Part shown: positions 25,722 to 33,949 of the stretch, piece after piece | Layout: every line of letters begins with the position of its first letter | How positions within the stretch are numbered: position 1 is the stretch's first letter | NCBI RefSeq assembly: GCF_019968905.1 | Contig: NZ_CP079946.1 | Span: 5,332,001 to 5,396,000 of the forward strand | Source of the DNA: Corallococcus sp. EGB | GTDB taxonomy: Bacteria > Myxococcota > Myxococcia > Myxococcales > Myxococcaceae | Direction: 5' to 3' | DNA length: 64,000 bases | Program-made: the position numbers and the translations under genes | Notes under the pieces: generated by a model | The model's database searches: none | What the model was told of the DNA's origin: nothing | What the model saw: the letters and a program-made list of their open reading frames with translations, nothing else

Positions 25722-25763
25722 GGGGGCCGAAATATCGCCTTTTTGCCGGCGGTTTCGGCCCCC
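25722..25763. terminator. Perfect 11-bp inverted repeat after the sigma-54 activator gene
   Basis: GGGGGCCGAAA (25722-25732) and TTTCGGCCCCC (25753-25763) pair without mismatch around a 20-nt loop containing TTTTT. It starts 3 bp after the stop codon and ends 29 bp before the next start. A terminator or attenuator for the M23 gene is likely; a protein-binding palindrome is possible. Confidence 0.55.
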
Positions 25764-25792
25764 GCGTACCTTCTTACCCTCAGGGAGCCTGA

Positions 25793-26827
25793 ATGCGGCC
25801 GAATCTTCCCACCCTCGGTGGACCACCGAAGCGCAATCCCTTCGGACCGGTGGTTGCCGTCTCCGTCATCCTCGGCGCGGCCGCGGGTGGCGTGTGGTGG
25901 TGGAAACAGCGCATGGCGGACGTCCCCATGGACGTCGCCTCTCAACCGGCGTCCCCGCAGGACGCCGGCACCATCGCCGCGGCCCCCGTGGCCCCACCCG
26001 CGCCCACCAACGACCCCGTGAAGGCCGCGGGCCTGGAGCGCGCGTCCATCCGCATCGAGGGTCCGCTGGAGACCGCCCTCATCCAGGCCTCCGACGCCAC
26101 CGTGGGGCCCGCCCTGGCCCAGGTGGTGACGCGCACCCTGGTGTGGTGGGTGCGCGTACCCGGCGAAATCCTCCGGGGAGACACCCTGGACGTGCTCTAC
26201 CAGCGCCGCCCCAACGAGGAGCCGCTGGTGTACGCGGTGCGCTTCGTGAGCGGCAAGACGGGCCAGACGCACCGCGCCTACCGCTTCACGCCCGCGGGTG
26301 AGCAGAACGCCCACTATTACCTCCCCAACGGCGACGAGCTGGAGCTGCGGATGGAGAAGTCCCCCATCGACAGCTACGAGCAGATCACCTCGCTCCTGCG
26401 CGACGGCCGTGGCCACAAGGGCGTGGACTTCCGCGCCCCGGTGGGCACCAGCGTCCGGGCCCCCTTCGCGGGTGTCATCAAGCGCAAGAACTGGAACTTC
26501 GGCAGCAACGGCAACTGCTTCGAGCTGGTGGAGTCCGGAGGCAAGGGCCGCAGCGCCCTCTTCCTGCACCTGTCGGAGCTGCCCAAGACGATCCAGCCCG
26601 GGCTGCGCGTGTCCGCCGGCCAGGTGCTGGCCCAGAGCGGCAACACGGGCCACTCCTTCGCCCCCCACCTGCACTACCAGCTCATGTCGGGCGATGGCCG
26701 GGTCCTGGACCCCTTCGACCAGCACAAGACCTACCGCGCGTCGCTCGTGGCCACCCAGAAGGGCGCCTTCGACGCCGAGGTCCAGCGGCTGGACGGCCTG
26801 CTCGGCACCCCCGTCGCGGGGAAGTAA
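25793..26827 (+). CDS. M23 (LytM) family metallopeptidase, membrane-anchored
   Basis: M23 proteins cut or regulate cutting of peptidoglycan cross-links. The 344-residue protein starts at the ATG at 25793 (GGGAG upstream). Residues 18 to 37 form an N-terminal membrane anchor (FGPVVAVSVILGAAAGGVWWW). The first 200 residues after a Pro/Ala linker form an accessory domain with LysM/opacity-like text (RVPGEILRGDTLDVLYQRR). The catalytic domain has HKGVDFRAPVGTSV (zinc His and Asp), then HSFAPHLHYQL with the HxH pair. All zinc ligands are present, so it is probably active in the periplasm. It follows a hairpin and stands alone. Confidence 0.9.
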   Translation: MRPNLPTLGGPPKRNPFGPVVAVSVILGAAAGGVWWWKQRMADVPMDVASQPASPQDAGTIAAAPVAPPAPTNDPVKAAGLERASIRIEGPLETALIQASDATVGPALAQVVTRTLVWWVRVPGEILRGDTLDVLYQRRPNEEPLVYAVRFVSGKTGQTHRAYRFTPAGEQNAHYYLPNGDELELRMEKSPIDSYEQITSLLRDGRGHKGVDFRAPVGTSVRAPFAGVIKRKNWNFGSNGNCFELVESGGKGRSALFLHLSELPKTIQPGLRVSAGQVLAQSGNTGHSFAPHLHYQLMSGDGRVLDPFDQHKTYRASLVATQKGAFDAEVQRLDGLLGTPVAGK

Positions 26828-26842
26828 AGCTCCACCCATTTC

Positions 26843-26872
26843 TTGACACTCCTCCGACGGCACGGCTAGCTG
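26843..26872 (+). promoter_or_regulatory. Sigma-70 promoter of the outer-membrane protein gene
   Basis: TTGACA (26843-26848), an 18-bp spacer and TAGCTG (26867-26872). The -35 box is a perfect consensus match. The start codon lies 33 bp downstream of the -10 box, behind GGAGGTAG at a suitable distance. Confidence 0.6.
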
Positions 26873-26905
26873 GCAGGCCTGGGCCGTGGTCGTCGGAGGT
26901 AGTGG

Positions 26906-28189
26906 ATGCACAGGTTTCGCGCCGTCATCGCCGCGCTGACGCTGGGCGTGCCGTTCGCCGCCAGCGCGGCGGAGATCACCCGGATCGCTTCCGCCTTCGA
27001 GGAGGATGATCCGTTCGATCTCTTCCTCGACGTGGGCTTCGAGCGCACGCAGACGCGAGCGAAGATCGTCCGCGAGCAGCTCACCGGCGGCGACGTCACC
27101 AACGTCCCGGAGGTGAACGAGCTCTGGTACAAGGGCGTGGACGCGCGGCTGAACCTGGCCGTGGCCTTCGGCCTGTGGAAGGACCTGGAGTTCAGCTTCA
27201 AGCTGCCCATCGTCTTCCAGCAGAACGAGACCTGGAACTTCGTGTCCGGCACGAACCAGCGCAACTCCACCATCACCAACAGCTGCTTCAACGCGGACGG
27301 CTCGCCCTACTCCTCCGAGGGCTGCGTGGGCCGGCTGTTCCAGGTGCCCCAGGAGAGCTACCGCGGCGGCCTGGGCAACGTGCACTTCGGGCTGGCGTAT
27401 GCCTTCTTCAACCAGAAGAAGGACGACACCAAGCCCACGTGGATCGTCGGCATCGACTACGAGGCGCCCACCGCCAAGCAGCGCGACCCGAGCCTGGACA
27501 ACACCGACCCGGACGGCGACCGCGGCAACGTGGGCGACCGCGTGCACAAGTACCAGCTCTACACGACCTTCTCGCGCAAGATGGGCGTGGCGGAGCCGTA
27601 CTTCAAGGCGTCCCACACCATCCCGGTGCGGGGCCCCGGCGCATACTCGAACTGCGACCAGTCCGGCGCCAACCCGCCCAACCTGGGGGCGCCGGGCAAC
27701 TGCTACAAGGAGCCGTGGACCCGCAACGAGACGGGCATTCACGCCCCCTCGCAGACGGCGCTCACCTTCGGCATGGAGCTGGTGCCCTTCGAGAACGCGA
27801 CGAAGTCCCAGAAGCTCATCCTGGACCTGCGCATGTTGGGCAACTACGTGGGCCGCGGCCGGTACTACAACGAGCTGACCTCCGCGCTGCGCAAGCTGCT
27901 CACCTCGGACGACTACTTCCAGGTGGGTGGACAGGTGGGCATCACCGCCCGCGCCGCGCAGGCCTTCACCATCCACGCCTCCGGCAAGTTCCTCTACAAC
28001 ACGGACCACCTGCTCACGACCGAGGCCATTGGCCAGGACCTGAACGGCGACGGCACCGTGGACACCGCCGTGGGCTCGCCGGAGCTGAACCCCACGTTCG
28101 ACTGGCGCTACGACCTGGTGTCCCGGCGTTTCCGGGCCATCCAGAGCACCACGTTCCGCTTCGACCTGGGCGCGACCTTCAACTTCTGA
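26906..28189 (+). CDS. Probable outer-membrane beta-barrel protein
   Basis: A 427-residue protein with a clear signal peptide (MHRFRAVIAALTLGVPFAASA, cut about residue 21). The mature part alternates hydrophobic and polar residues in short strands, has few long helices, contains aromatic girdle-like positions, and ends in Phe (DLGATFNF), as outer-membrane barrels do. Cysteines occur in the extracellular-like loops (NSCFNADG, EGCVG, NCDQSG). I recognise no named family; a transport or structural role is possible. A strong sigma-70 promoter and its own ribosome site suggest a single-gene unit. It is convergent with rsmI. Confidence 0.75.
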   Translation: MHRFRAVIAALTLGVPFAASAAEITRIASAFEEDDPFDLFLDVGFERTQTRAKIVREQLTGGDVTNVPEVNELWYKGVDARLNLAVAFGLWKDLEFSFKLPIVFQQNETWNFVSGTNQRNSTITNSCFNADGSPYSSEGCVGRLFQVPQESYRGGLGNVHFGLAYAFFNQKKDDTKPTWIVGIDYEAPTAKQRDPSLDNTDPDGDRGNVGDRVHKYQLYTTFSRKMGVAEPYFKASHTIPVRGPGAYSNCDQSGANPPNLGAPGNCYKEPWTRNETGIHAPSQTALTFGMELVPFENATKSQKLILDLRMLGNYVGRGRYYNELTSALRKLLTSDDYFQVGGQVGITARAAQAFTIHASGKFLYNTDHLLTTEAIGQDLNGDGTVDTAVGSPELNPTFDWRYDLVSRRFRAIQSTTFRFDLGATFNF

Positions 28190-28230
28190 AGGCCCGCCCC
28201 TGACGACGACGCGGCAGCGGCGGGGCTCCC

Positions 28231-29064
28231 CTACCGCTGCTTCAGCCCCAGGCCCAGCCGGTACACCTCCTGGCCGGGCCACCCCGCGCGCCGGGCCAGC
28301 TCCGTGCTCAGCGGCTTGAGCTTCTCCCCGCGAGCCAGGCCCGACTCCAGCGCCCGGCGCACCTCGTCCTCGCTCCAGCGCTGCTCGCCGGTGCGGCCCT
28401 CCACCAGCACCACCACCTCGCCCCGGGTCTCCTCGGCCGCGTAGCGCGCCACGAGCGTGGACAGCGGGCCCCGGACGAACTCCTCGTGCAGCTTGGTCAG
28501 CTCGCGCGCCACGCACGCGCGGCGGTCGCCCCAGGCCTCCTGGAGGTCCACCAGCGTCTCCGCCAGGCGGCGCGGGGATTCGTAGAGGACGCAGGTGGCG
28601 GACAGGGGGGCCACCTCGTCCAGCATGGCGCGGCGCTCCGGCCCCTTGCGCGGCAGGAAGCCCAGGAAGTGGAAGCGCCCGGTGGGCAGCCCCGACGCGC
28701 TCAGCGCGGCCACCAGCGCCGTGGGCCCGGGCACCGGCTCCACCTTCAGGCCGCGCTCCAGCGCCTCCGCCACCAGCTTCTCCCCGGGGTCGCTGATGCC
28801 GGGGCTGCCCGCGTCGGTGACGAGCGCGCAGTCCTCCCCCGCCTCGATGCGGTCCAGGATGCGCCCGGCGCGCTGCCCCTCCGCGAAGGCAGGCAGGCTC
28901 ACCAGGTCCTTCCCGGTGATGCCGAAGTGGTCCAGCAGGATGCGCGAGTGCCGGGTGTCCTCGCACGCGAGGAAGCCCACGGTGCGCAGCGTCTCCAGGG
29001 CCCGGGCGGTGACATCCCCCAGGTTCCCGATGGGCGTGGCCACGAGGTAGAGCGTTCCAGCCAA
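28231..29064 (-). CDS. rsmI: 16S rRNA (cytidine-1402-2'-O)-methyltransferase RsmI
   Basis: RsmI methylates the ribose of C1402 in 16S rRNA to tune decoding. The 277-residue protein has the tetrapyrrole-methylase fold with family text LYLVATPIGNLGDVTARAL, CEDTRHSRILLDHFGI, VTDAGSPGISDPG and EPVPGPTALVAALSASGLP. It starts with TTG at 29064 (AAGGA 9 nt upstream); no better start fits. It is the last gene of a unit with an SMC-like protein and yraN, 13 bp after yraN. This yraN-rsmI pairing is common in bacteria. Confidence 0.95.
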   Translation of the reverse strand: MAGTLYLVATPIGNLGDVTARALETLRTVGFLACEDTRHSRILLDHFGITGKDLVSLPAFAEGQRAGRILDRIEAGEDCALVTDAGSPGISDPGEKLVAEALERGLKVEPVPGPTALVAALSASGLPTGRFHFLGFLPRKGPERRAMLDEVAPLSATCVLYESPRRLAETLVDLQEAWGDRRACVARELTKLHEEFVRGPLSTLVARYAAEETRGEVVVLVEGRTGEQRWSEDEVRRALESGLARGEKLKPLSTELARRAGWPGQEVYRLGLGLKQR

Positions 29065-29077
29065 GGGACGGATTCCT

Positions 29078-29464
29078 TTACATGCCAGCGTCGAAGGCGG
29101 CGGGCAGGTGCTCCACCCGGGCGTGTTCGCCCTGCCCCACGACGGAGATGACGTCGAAGCGCACCATGCGCCCGTCGATGCCGTTCTGGAAGAGATAGTG
29201 CAGCGCGGCCTTCACCACCCGGCGCTGCTTGGCGAAGGACACGGTGTGCGACGGGTCACCCCAGGCCGCGGAGGAGCGCATGCGCACCTCCACGAAGCAC
29301 ATGAGTTCGCCCTGCTCCGCCACGATGTCCAACTCTCCGTAGCGGCACGTCCAGTTGCGCGCCACCACCCGGAAGCCCTGCGACTCCAGCAGGCGCACGC
29401 CCTCCGCCTCCGCCACGTCCCCCACGTCCCGCCGCGTTCCCATTCCCGTCCCCCGCCGCCCCAC
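29078..29464 (-). CDS. yraN: YraN family (UPF0102) nuclease-like protein
   Basis: UPF0102 proteins have a restriction-endonuclease-like fold; their role is unknown, although a Holliday-junction resolvase-like function is often suggested. The 128-residue protein shows the core residues: Glu in GDVAEAEGVRLLESQGF, the ELDIVAEQGELMCFVEVRMR segment with the E/D-x(n)-E-x-K-like site (here VEVRMR), and SFAKQRRVVKAA. The GTG at 29464 sits just behind AGGAGG with short spacing; the ATG at 29443 is an alternative. It lies 17 bp after the SMC-like gene and 13 bp before rsmI. Confidence 0.88.
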   Translation of the reverse strand: MGRRGTGMGTRRDVGDVAEAEGVRLLESQGFRVVARNWTCRYGELDIVAEQGELMCFVEVRMRSSAAWGDPSHTVSFAKQRRVVKAALHYLFQNGIDGRMVRFDVISVVGQGEHARVEHLPAAFDAGM

Positions 29465-29481
29465 GTACCTCCTGGCGGCGG

Positions 29482-31398
29482 CTAGACGTTAACGGTGCCG
29501 TCCGACATCTGTCCGAAGCCGGGGTGGGCGGTGACGTGCAGCACCTGCGTGAGCGTGCCCAGGTGCTTGAGCATGCGGGCCACGAGGGGCAGCTTCGCCT
29601 CGTCCACGCCCGTCAGCACGTCGTCCAGGAGGAAGGGGCGCTTCACCCGGGCGCACGTCTTCTCCACCACCGTCAGGCGCAGCGCCAGGTAGTAGAGGTC
29701 GATGTCCTTCGGGGGCAGCTCGCCCACGGGGATGCGCTGGTTCTGCGTGAGCAGGAACGCGTTGCCCTCGCGGTCCCACTCCACGCCCTGGTAGCGCCGG
29801 TCCGTCAGCGCGGTGAGGTACTGCACGCAGCGGTCCTTCAGGAGCGCCTGCACGTTCAGCATGTCGGACGTGAGCACGTCCGCGGCCTGCGACAGCACCA
29901 GGGGAGATGGGTCCTCCAGCGGATCCACCGGGGCGGGCGTCTGGCCGGGGGCCGCGGCCACCTGCACCGGCGGCGCCTTCGCCAGCGCGATGGACTCCTT
30001 CAGCCGGGACAGCTCGCGCTCCACCTCGCGCAGGTCGCGCACGTAGGTGCCCTTGGCGGACAGCTCCGCGTTGAGCGCCTCCTGCTGCGCGCGCAGGTCC
30101 TGCGCGTCGCGCAGGGCTCCCTGGTACTCGGCGGAGGCCTCGAACTCCTCCAGCTGCGTCTGCAGCTCTCCCAGCCGGATGCCGAGCAGATCCTTCTGCT
30201 CCAGCGCGGCGGGGATCTCCGTGTAGCTCTCCAGGTTGAGCGCCTTGACCGCCATGCGCACCGGCGCGTCCTCGAGCTCGAACTCGTCGAGGATCTTCTT
30301 CTGCCGCGCGTCCTTGCGGTTGTCCTTGGAGCCCCGCTTCGTGGCCTTCTGCAGGTCGTCCACGTAGCGCAGCGCCGTCCACGCGGCCGTGCCGAAGGCG
30401 GGGATGTTGATCAGCGCCAGGTAGCGCCACAGGGGCTGCGCCGCGGCGATGCCCAGCCCCACGCTCAGGCCCATGAAGAGCACGCCCGCGCCCAGCCCGC
30501 CCCAGAAGACGCGGTTCTGCGTGAGCGGCGGCACCCTCAGCGACGCGTCCTCCAGCTCCGGATCGCGGTCCGTCTCCAGCCGCGCCAACGCCTCGTCCCG
30601 CCGCGCCACCGCCTTCGGGTAGCGCTTCACGCGCGAGAGGATGTCCAGCGGCAGGCCCAGCGACTCCGGCGAGGGCGCCGCGCGCCAGGCAGCCTCCGCG
30701 TCCGCGATGGCGGACTTGAGCCCCTCGCCGCCCTTGAGCTTCGCGTCCGCCTCGAAGATGAGCGACGCGAGCTCGTCCACCTTGAACTGGAGCTGATCCA
30801 CCTCTCTCGCGGTGACGAGCTCCTTCTCCAGCACCTTCACCTTCGCCTCGGCGGCCGGGACGTCCTCCGCTGGCAGCACCTGGGCGGCGACCGCCAGAGA
30901 CGGGGTGGCCCCGGAGGCCTTTCCACCCGCGGCCGCGGCCGCCGCGGCCTTGGCCACGCTCTTGCGGGGCCGGCGCGACGGCAGCATCACCAGCTGGAGG
31001 CAGTACACCTGTTCGAAGGTGGTGCGCGGAGGCAGGCCCGCCTGGCCGCGCAGGTACTGGTTGATCTCCGAAACGTCCGTGGACACCAGCTCCGGCTGAT
31101 TCGTGGCGGGGTTGAGCCGGTGCAGCGATCCGGAACCGCCCAGCTCGCGCAACACCCGGTACGTCATCCCGTCCTGGCCCACGAACGTCAGCGCGGCCTT
31201 GCCCGAGCGCCCCGCCGAGCCCACGAGGCTCGCGTCCCCGCCCCGGCCGTCCGCGAACAGCAGCGACAGCACCAGGTTCGCCATGGGCAGTACGTCCGCC
31301 GTGGGCGGCTTGAGGATGACGTAGCCGGTCTTCAGCGGGAAGCGTCCGGAGGGAGAGAACCCGCGGACGTTCTGGATGGCGACCTCGACGAAGTGCAT
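29482..31398 (-). CDS. SMC/YhaN-like ATPase-fold protein with membrane segments and altered P-loop
   Basis: A 638-residue protein with an ABC/SMC-like ATPase layout. The N-terminal part reads like an AAA_23 or YhaN head (MHFVEVAIQNVRGFSP), but the P-loop position reads LKPPTADVLPMANLVLSLLF with no GKS/GKT. Coiled coil runs from about 165 to 300 and 360 to 460, interrupted by two membrane helices at about 290 to 340 (WGGLGAGVLFMGLSVGLGIA and a second). The C-terminal head carries FLLDDVLTGVD, a Walker-B and D-loop-like motif in which the catalytic Glu is Asp. ATP hydrolysis is therefore doubtful. It is co-directional with yraN and rsmI. A DNA- or envelope-linked scaffold is one guess; the function is unknown. 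Confidence 0.7.
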   Translation of the reverse strand: MHFVEVAIQNVRGFSPSGRFPLKTGYVILKPPTADVLPMANLVLSLLFADGRGGDASLVGSAGRSGKAALTFVGQDGMTYRVLRELGGSGSLHRLNPATNQPELVSTDVSEINQYLRGQAGLPPRTTFEQVYCLQLVMLPSRRPRKSVAKAAAAAAAGGKASGATPSLAVAAQVLPAEDVPAAEAKVKVLEKELVTAREVDQLQFKVDELASLIFEADAKLKGGEGLKSAIADAEAAWRAAPSPESLGLPLDILSRVKRYPKAVARRDEALARLETDRDPELEDASLRVPPLTQNRVFWGGLGAGVLFMGLSVGLGIAAAQPLWRYLALINIPAFGTAAWTALRYVDDLQKATKRGSKDNRKDARQKKILDEFELEDAPVRMAVKALNLESYTEIPAALEQKDLLGIRLGELQTQLEEFEASAEYQGALRDAQDLRAQQEALNAELSAKGTYVRDLREVERELSRLKESIALAKAPPVQVAAAPGQTPAPVDPLEDPSPLVLSQAADVLTSDMLNVQALLKDRCVQYLTALTDRRYQGVEWDREGNAFLLTQNQRIPVGELPPKDIDLYYLALRLTVVEKTCARVKRPFLLDDVLTGVDEAKLPLVARMLKHLGTLTQVLHVTAHPGFGQMSDGTVNV

Positions 31399-31422
31399 GG
31401 CGAGCGCAGTCTAGCCCGAACG

Positions 31423-31454
31423 AAAAAAGGAGCGTCCACTGATGGACGCTCCTT
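31423..31454 (-). terminator. Rho-independent terminator of the rpsP-rplS operon
   Basis: GGAGCGTCCA (31429-31438), loop CTGA, TGGACGCTCC (31443-31452): a perfect 10-bp stem which, on the minus strand, runs straight into a T6 tract (complement of 31423-31428). This is the most canonical terminator in the window. It lies 45 bp after the rplS stop. Confidence 0.92.
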
Positions 31455-31499
31455 CTCGCACGCGGCCGCGAAGGCCGCGAGAGGGTTTCTGAAGACCTA

Positions 31500-31889
31500 C
31501 TAGCCCTGAGCCGCGGCGGACTTGGCGGACGCCTTCTCCGTGTCCACCTGCACGTCCACGCGCGAGGCCTTGCCCTTCAGCTCGCGGAGGTAGAACAGGC
31601 GCTTGCGGTTCACGTCACCGCGGGTGAGGACCTCGATCTTCTCGTAGCGGGGGCTGTGGATGGGGAAGATGCGCTCCACGCCGACGCCGAAGGACATCTT
31701 GCGCACCGTGAAGGTCGCGCGGTTCGTGCCCTTGGTCTTGCGGATGACCACGCCCTCGAAGGCCTGCACGCGCTCCTTCTCGCCTTCCTTGACCTTCCAG
31801 TGGACGCGAACGGAATCACCCGTGCGGAACGCGGTGATGTCCTTGCGCAGGAACTTGTTTTCGACGTGCTCGATGAGGCTGCGGCGCAT
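31500..31889 (-). CDS. rplS: 50S ribosomal protein L19
   Basis: L19 sits at the subunit interface of the ribosome. The 129-residue protein starts at the ATG at 31889 (GGAG 7 nt upstream); the in-frame ATG at 31901 is unlikely. Family text is clear: [55 protein letters not shown] and [19 protein letters not shown]. The C-terminal 20 residues form an Ala/Lys-rich extension. It is the last gene of the conserved rpsP-khpA-rimM-trmD-rplS order, separated from trmD by 118 bp, which hold a small hairpin, and followed by a strong terminator. Confidence 0.97.
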   Translation of the reverse strand: MRRSLIEHVENKFLRKDITAFRTGDSVRVHWKVKEGEKERVQAFEGVVIRKTKGTNRATFTVRKMSFGVGVERIFPIHSPRYEKIEVLTRGDVNRKRLFYLRELKGKASRVDVQVDTEKASAKSAAAQG

Positions 31890-31984
31890 GACGGACTCCA
31901 AAAGCGGAACTTGACGCGTAGGACGCGTGGAAAAGAGCGGGCCGTCCTAGCAGAGTCAGCCGGGACGAACAAGCCTGCAACGAA

Positions 31985-32001
31985 GTGTTCCGCGAGAACA
32001 C
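31985..32001 (-). promoter_or_regulatory. Hairpin in the trmD-rplS spacer
   Basis: GTGTTC (31985-31990) and GAACAC (31996-32001) pair around CGCGA. It lies 6 bp after the trmD stop codon and about 95 bp before the rplS start. It may mark partial termination or RNA processing within the operon. No other signal is evident in the 118-bp spacer. Confidence 0.35.
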
Positions 32002-32007
32002 GCAGGG

Positions 32008-32745
32008 TTACAACGCTTCTTCTTCCCTGGCGAGCAGTTTCTGATCCGCCTTGCTGAACTCCAGCCGCGCGAACAGGTCCGGCCGCCGCTCCTGCGTGAG
32101 CTTGAGGGCCTTCCACCGGCGCCACCGGGCGATGCGGGCGTGATCGCCGGACTGGAGGACGGCCGGCACCTCGGCCCCCCGGAAGACGGGCGGCCGGGTG
32201 TAGTGCGGGTGCTCCAGGACGCCGTCCTCGAAGCTCTCCGACACGGAGGACGCCTCGTTGCCCAGGACCCCTGGCACCAGCCGCGCCACGGCGTCCACCA
32301 CCGCCAAGGCTGCGACCTCCCCACCCGTGAGGACGAAGTCGCCGAGGGACAGCTCCCCGTCCAGGAAGGGCATCACCCGCTCGTCCACGCCTTCGTACCG
32401 GCCGCAGACGAGGATCAGCCCGGCCTCGTGCCGCGCCAGCTCGCGCGCCGTCGCCTGGGTGAACGTAGGCCCCCGGGGGCTCATCAAGAGCGCCTTCGCT
32501 CCGGGCATGCGGGCGCGGGCGGCCTCGATGGCGGCCACCAGGGGTTCAGGCTTCATCACCATGCCGGCGCCGCCGCCGTAGGGCGCGTCGTCGGTGACGC
32601 GGTGCTTGCCCTCGGCGTACTCACGCACGTCCGTGAGCGTGACGGAGAGCAGCCCCTTCTCCTGGGCCTTCCCGAGGATGCTCGCGCCCAGGTAGCCGGA
32701 CACCATCCCGGGGAACAGCGTGAGCAGCTCCACGCGGTAGCTCAC
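32008..32745 (-). CDS. trmD: tRNA (guanine-37-N1)-methyltransferase TrmD
   Basis: TrmD methylates G37 next to the anticodon and prevents frameshifting. The 245-residue SPOUT enzyme has family text [53 protein letters not shown] (part of the trefoil knot), and [20 protein letters not shown] with the conserved catalytic Asp region (EHPHYTRP follows). It starts with GTG at 32745, overlapping the rimM stop (GTGA), so the two are translationally coupled. Confidence 0.97.
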   Translation of the reverse strand: MSYRVELLTLFPGMVSGYLGASILGKAQEKGLLSVTLTDVREYAEGKHRVTDDAPYGGGAGMVMKPEPLVAAIEAARARMPGAKALLMSPRGPTFTQATARELARHEAGLILVCGRYEGVDERVMPFLDGELSLGDFVLTGGEVAALAVVDAVARLVPGVLGNEASSVSESFEDGVLEHPHYTRPPVFRGAEVPAVLQSGDHARIARWRRWKALKLTQERRPDLFARLEFSKADQKLLAREEEAL

Positions 32746-33281
32746 CCGCCGTCTCCCGAGTCGTCCGCCTCCAGGTACTCCGGGGGCCGGATGACGATGC
32801 GCCTCGCGGGCAGGTCCACCGTCGGCACGAACTCATCCGCGAAGGGCACCACCAGCTCCGGCCGGCCCTTCGCGCGGATCACCAGGTTGGGCACCTCGCC
32901 GGTGGACCAGATCTCCTCCACCGTGCCCAGGGGGGCGCCCTTCTCATCCACGGCGTCGAGCCCCACGAGGTCGCCCTGGAAGAACTCGCCCTCCTCGGGC
33001 GGCTCCAGGTCCTCGCGGTAGACGAACACCTTCGCGCCCACCAGCGCCTCCGCGGCCGTGCGGGACTCCACGCCCTCGAAGGCCACGAGGTCCTCCTTGT
33101 TGGCGGGCCGGAAGGACTCCAGGGCGTACTCGCGCTCCTCACCGGAGCGCAGGCGCAGACGGACGCGCTCGACGAGGCCGAGCGTCTCCGAGGCGGGGTC
33201 GAAGCTCTTGACCGCCACCTCGCCACGCAGCCCGTGCGCACGGGCCACGTATCCCAGCTCCAGACACGCCTGCGCGCTCAC
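32742..33281 (-). CDS. rimM: Ribosome maturation factor RimM
   Basis: RimM assists 30S head assembly and binds S19. The 179-residue protein has the N-terminal RimM domain ([20 protein letters not shown]) and the C-terminal PRC-barrel ([34 protein letters not shown]). It starts with GTG at 33281, overlapping the khpA stop codon, and overlaps trmD at its other end. Both overlaps are four bases, which is typical for this operon. Confidence 0.96.
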   Translation of the reverse strand: MSAQACLELGYVARAHGLRGEVAVKSFDPASETLGLVERVRLRLRSGEEREYALESFRPANKEDLVAFEGVESRTAAEALVGAKVFVYREDLEPPEEGEFFQGDLVGLDAVDEKGAPLGTVEEIWSTGEVPNLVIRAKGRPELVVPFADEFVPTVDLPARRIVIRPPEYLEADDSGDGG

Positions 33282-33562
33282 CGCGCGGCGTCCGGAGCGG
33301 GCGGCGCCGGGGGAGAACCCGGGGTGCGCCGATCGTCGAGAATCTCCAGGCGGACCTTCTGGCCCTGCTTCTGGGCAGCGGCATTGAGCAGCGTCCGGAG
33401 GGCGTTCACGGTGCGCCCATCACGGCCAATGACCTTGCCGACGTCCTCGGGGGCGACCTTCAGCTCATAGAGCCGGCCGCCATCCGCCTCGGAGATGCGC
33501 AAGGTGACCTGGTCGGGTTGATCAACCAGGGCCTTCGCCAGATACGTGAGCAGCGGCTCCAC
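33278..33562 (-). CDS. khpA: KH domain RNA-binding protein KhpA
   Basis: KhpA-like proteins are small KH-domain RNA binders, often encoded between rpsP and rimM. The 94-residue protein starts with GTG at 33562 (MEPLLTYLAKALVDQPDQV). The KH core is VAPEDVGKVIGRDGRTVNAL, with the GxxG loop as GRDG. The tail (residues 77 to 94) is Pro/Ala-rich and disordered. The gap to rpsP is 23 bp, and the gene overlaps rimM by 4 bp. Confidence 0.93.
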   Translation of the reverse strand: MEPLLTYLAKALVDQPDQVTLRISEADGGRLYELKVAPEDVGKVIGRDGRTVNALRTLLNAAAQKQGQKVRLEILDDRRTPGSPPAPPAPDAAR

Positions 33563-33585
33563 GTCTTGTCCAGACGGGGGCGTGC

Positions 33586-33846
33586 TCAGGCGGTGGTCGC
33601 CGGGGCCTGCTTCTTCGCCGTCTTGATCAGGTCCGCGACCGTCTCGGAGGGCAGCGCGCCGCTCTTGAGCCAGTAGTTCAGCCGCTCCTCGTTGAACTGC
33701 ACCTTCGCGGGGCTGTGGTTGGGGTCGTAGGAACCGACCTGCTCCAGGAACTTGCCGTCACGCGGGCTGCGCGAGTCGGTGGCAACCACGTGGTAGTACG
33801 GCATCTTCTTGGCGCCCGCGCGGGCAAGACGGAGGACAACGGCCAT
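33586..33846 (-). CDS. rpsP: 30S ribosomal protein S16
   Basis: S16 is an early assembly protein of the 30S subunit. The 86-residue protein has clear family text: MAVVLRLARAGAKKMPYYHV, VATDSRSPRDGKFLEQVGSY, VQFNEERLNYWLKSGALPSE. It is the first gene of the rpsP-khpA-rimM-trmD-rplS operon. The usual upstream partner ffh is absent here, since rlmN lies upstream instead. A sigma-70-type promoter is visible 55 to 85 bp upstream of its ATG. Confidence 0.97.
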   Translation of the reverse strand: MAVVLRLARAGAKKMPYYHVVATDSRSPRDGKFLEQVGSYDPNHSPAKVQFNEERLNYWLKSGALPSETVADLIKTAKKQAPATTA

Positions 33847-33900
33847 GGAACGCTCCAGCGAAATCGTGTGACTTCTACGGTAACAGTGCGGAGGGGGGCG

Positions 33901-33930
33901 CTCTTAGCGCCCTGCCGACTGGATTGTCAA
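33901..33930 (-). promoter_or_regulatory. Promoter of the rpsP operon
   Basis: On the minus strand TTGACA (33930-33925), an 18-bp spacer and TAAGAG (33906-33901). A perfect 7-bp hairpin GGGCGCT/AGCGCCC (33896-33912, 3-nt loop) overlaps the -10 box. It may end the upstream rlmN transcript or affect the 5' end of the operon mRNA. Confidence 0.55.
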
Positions 33931-33949
33931 GGAAGCTCGGGTGCTTATC

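Noticed and set aside
25694-28966. 1090-residue minus-strand ORF
   Set aside because: Antisense to the M23 and outer-membrane protein genes and overlapping rsmI in another frame.
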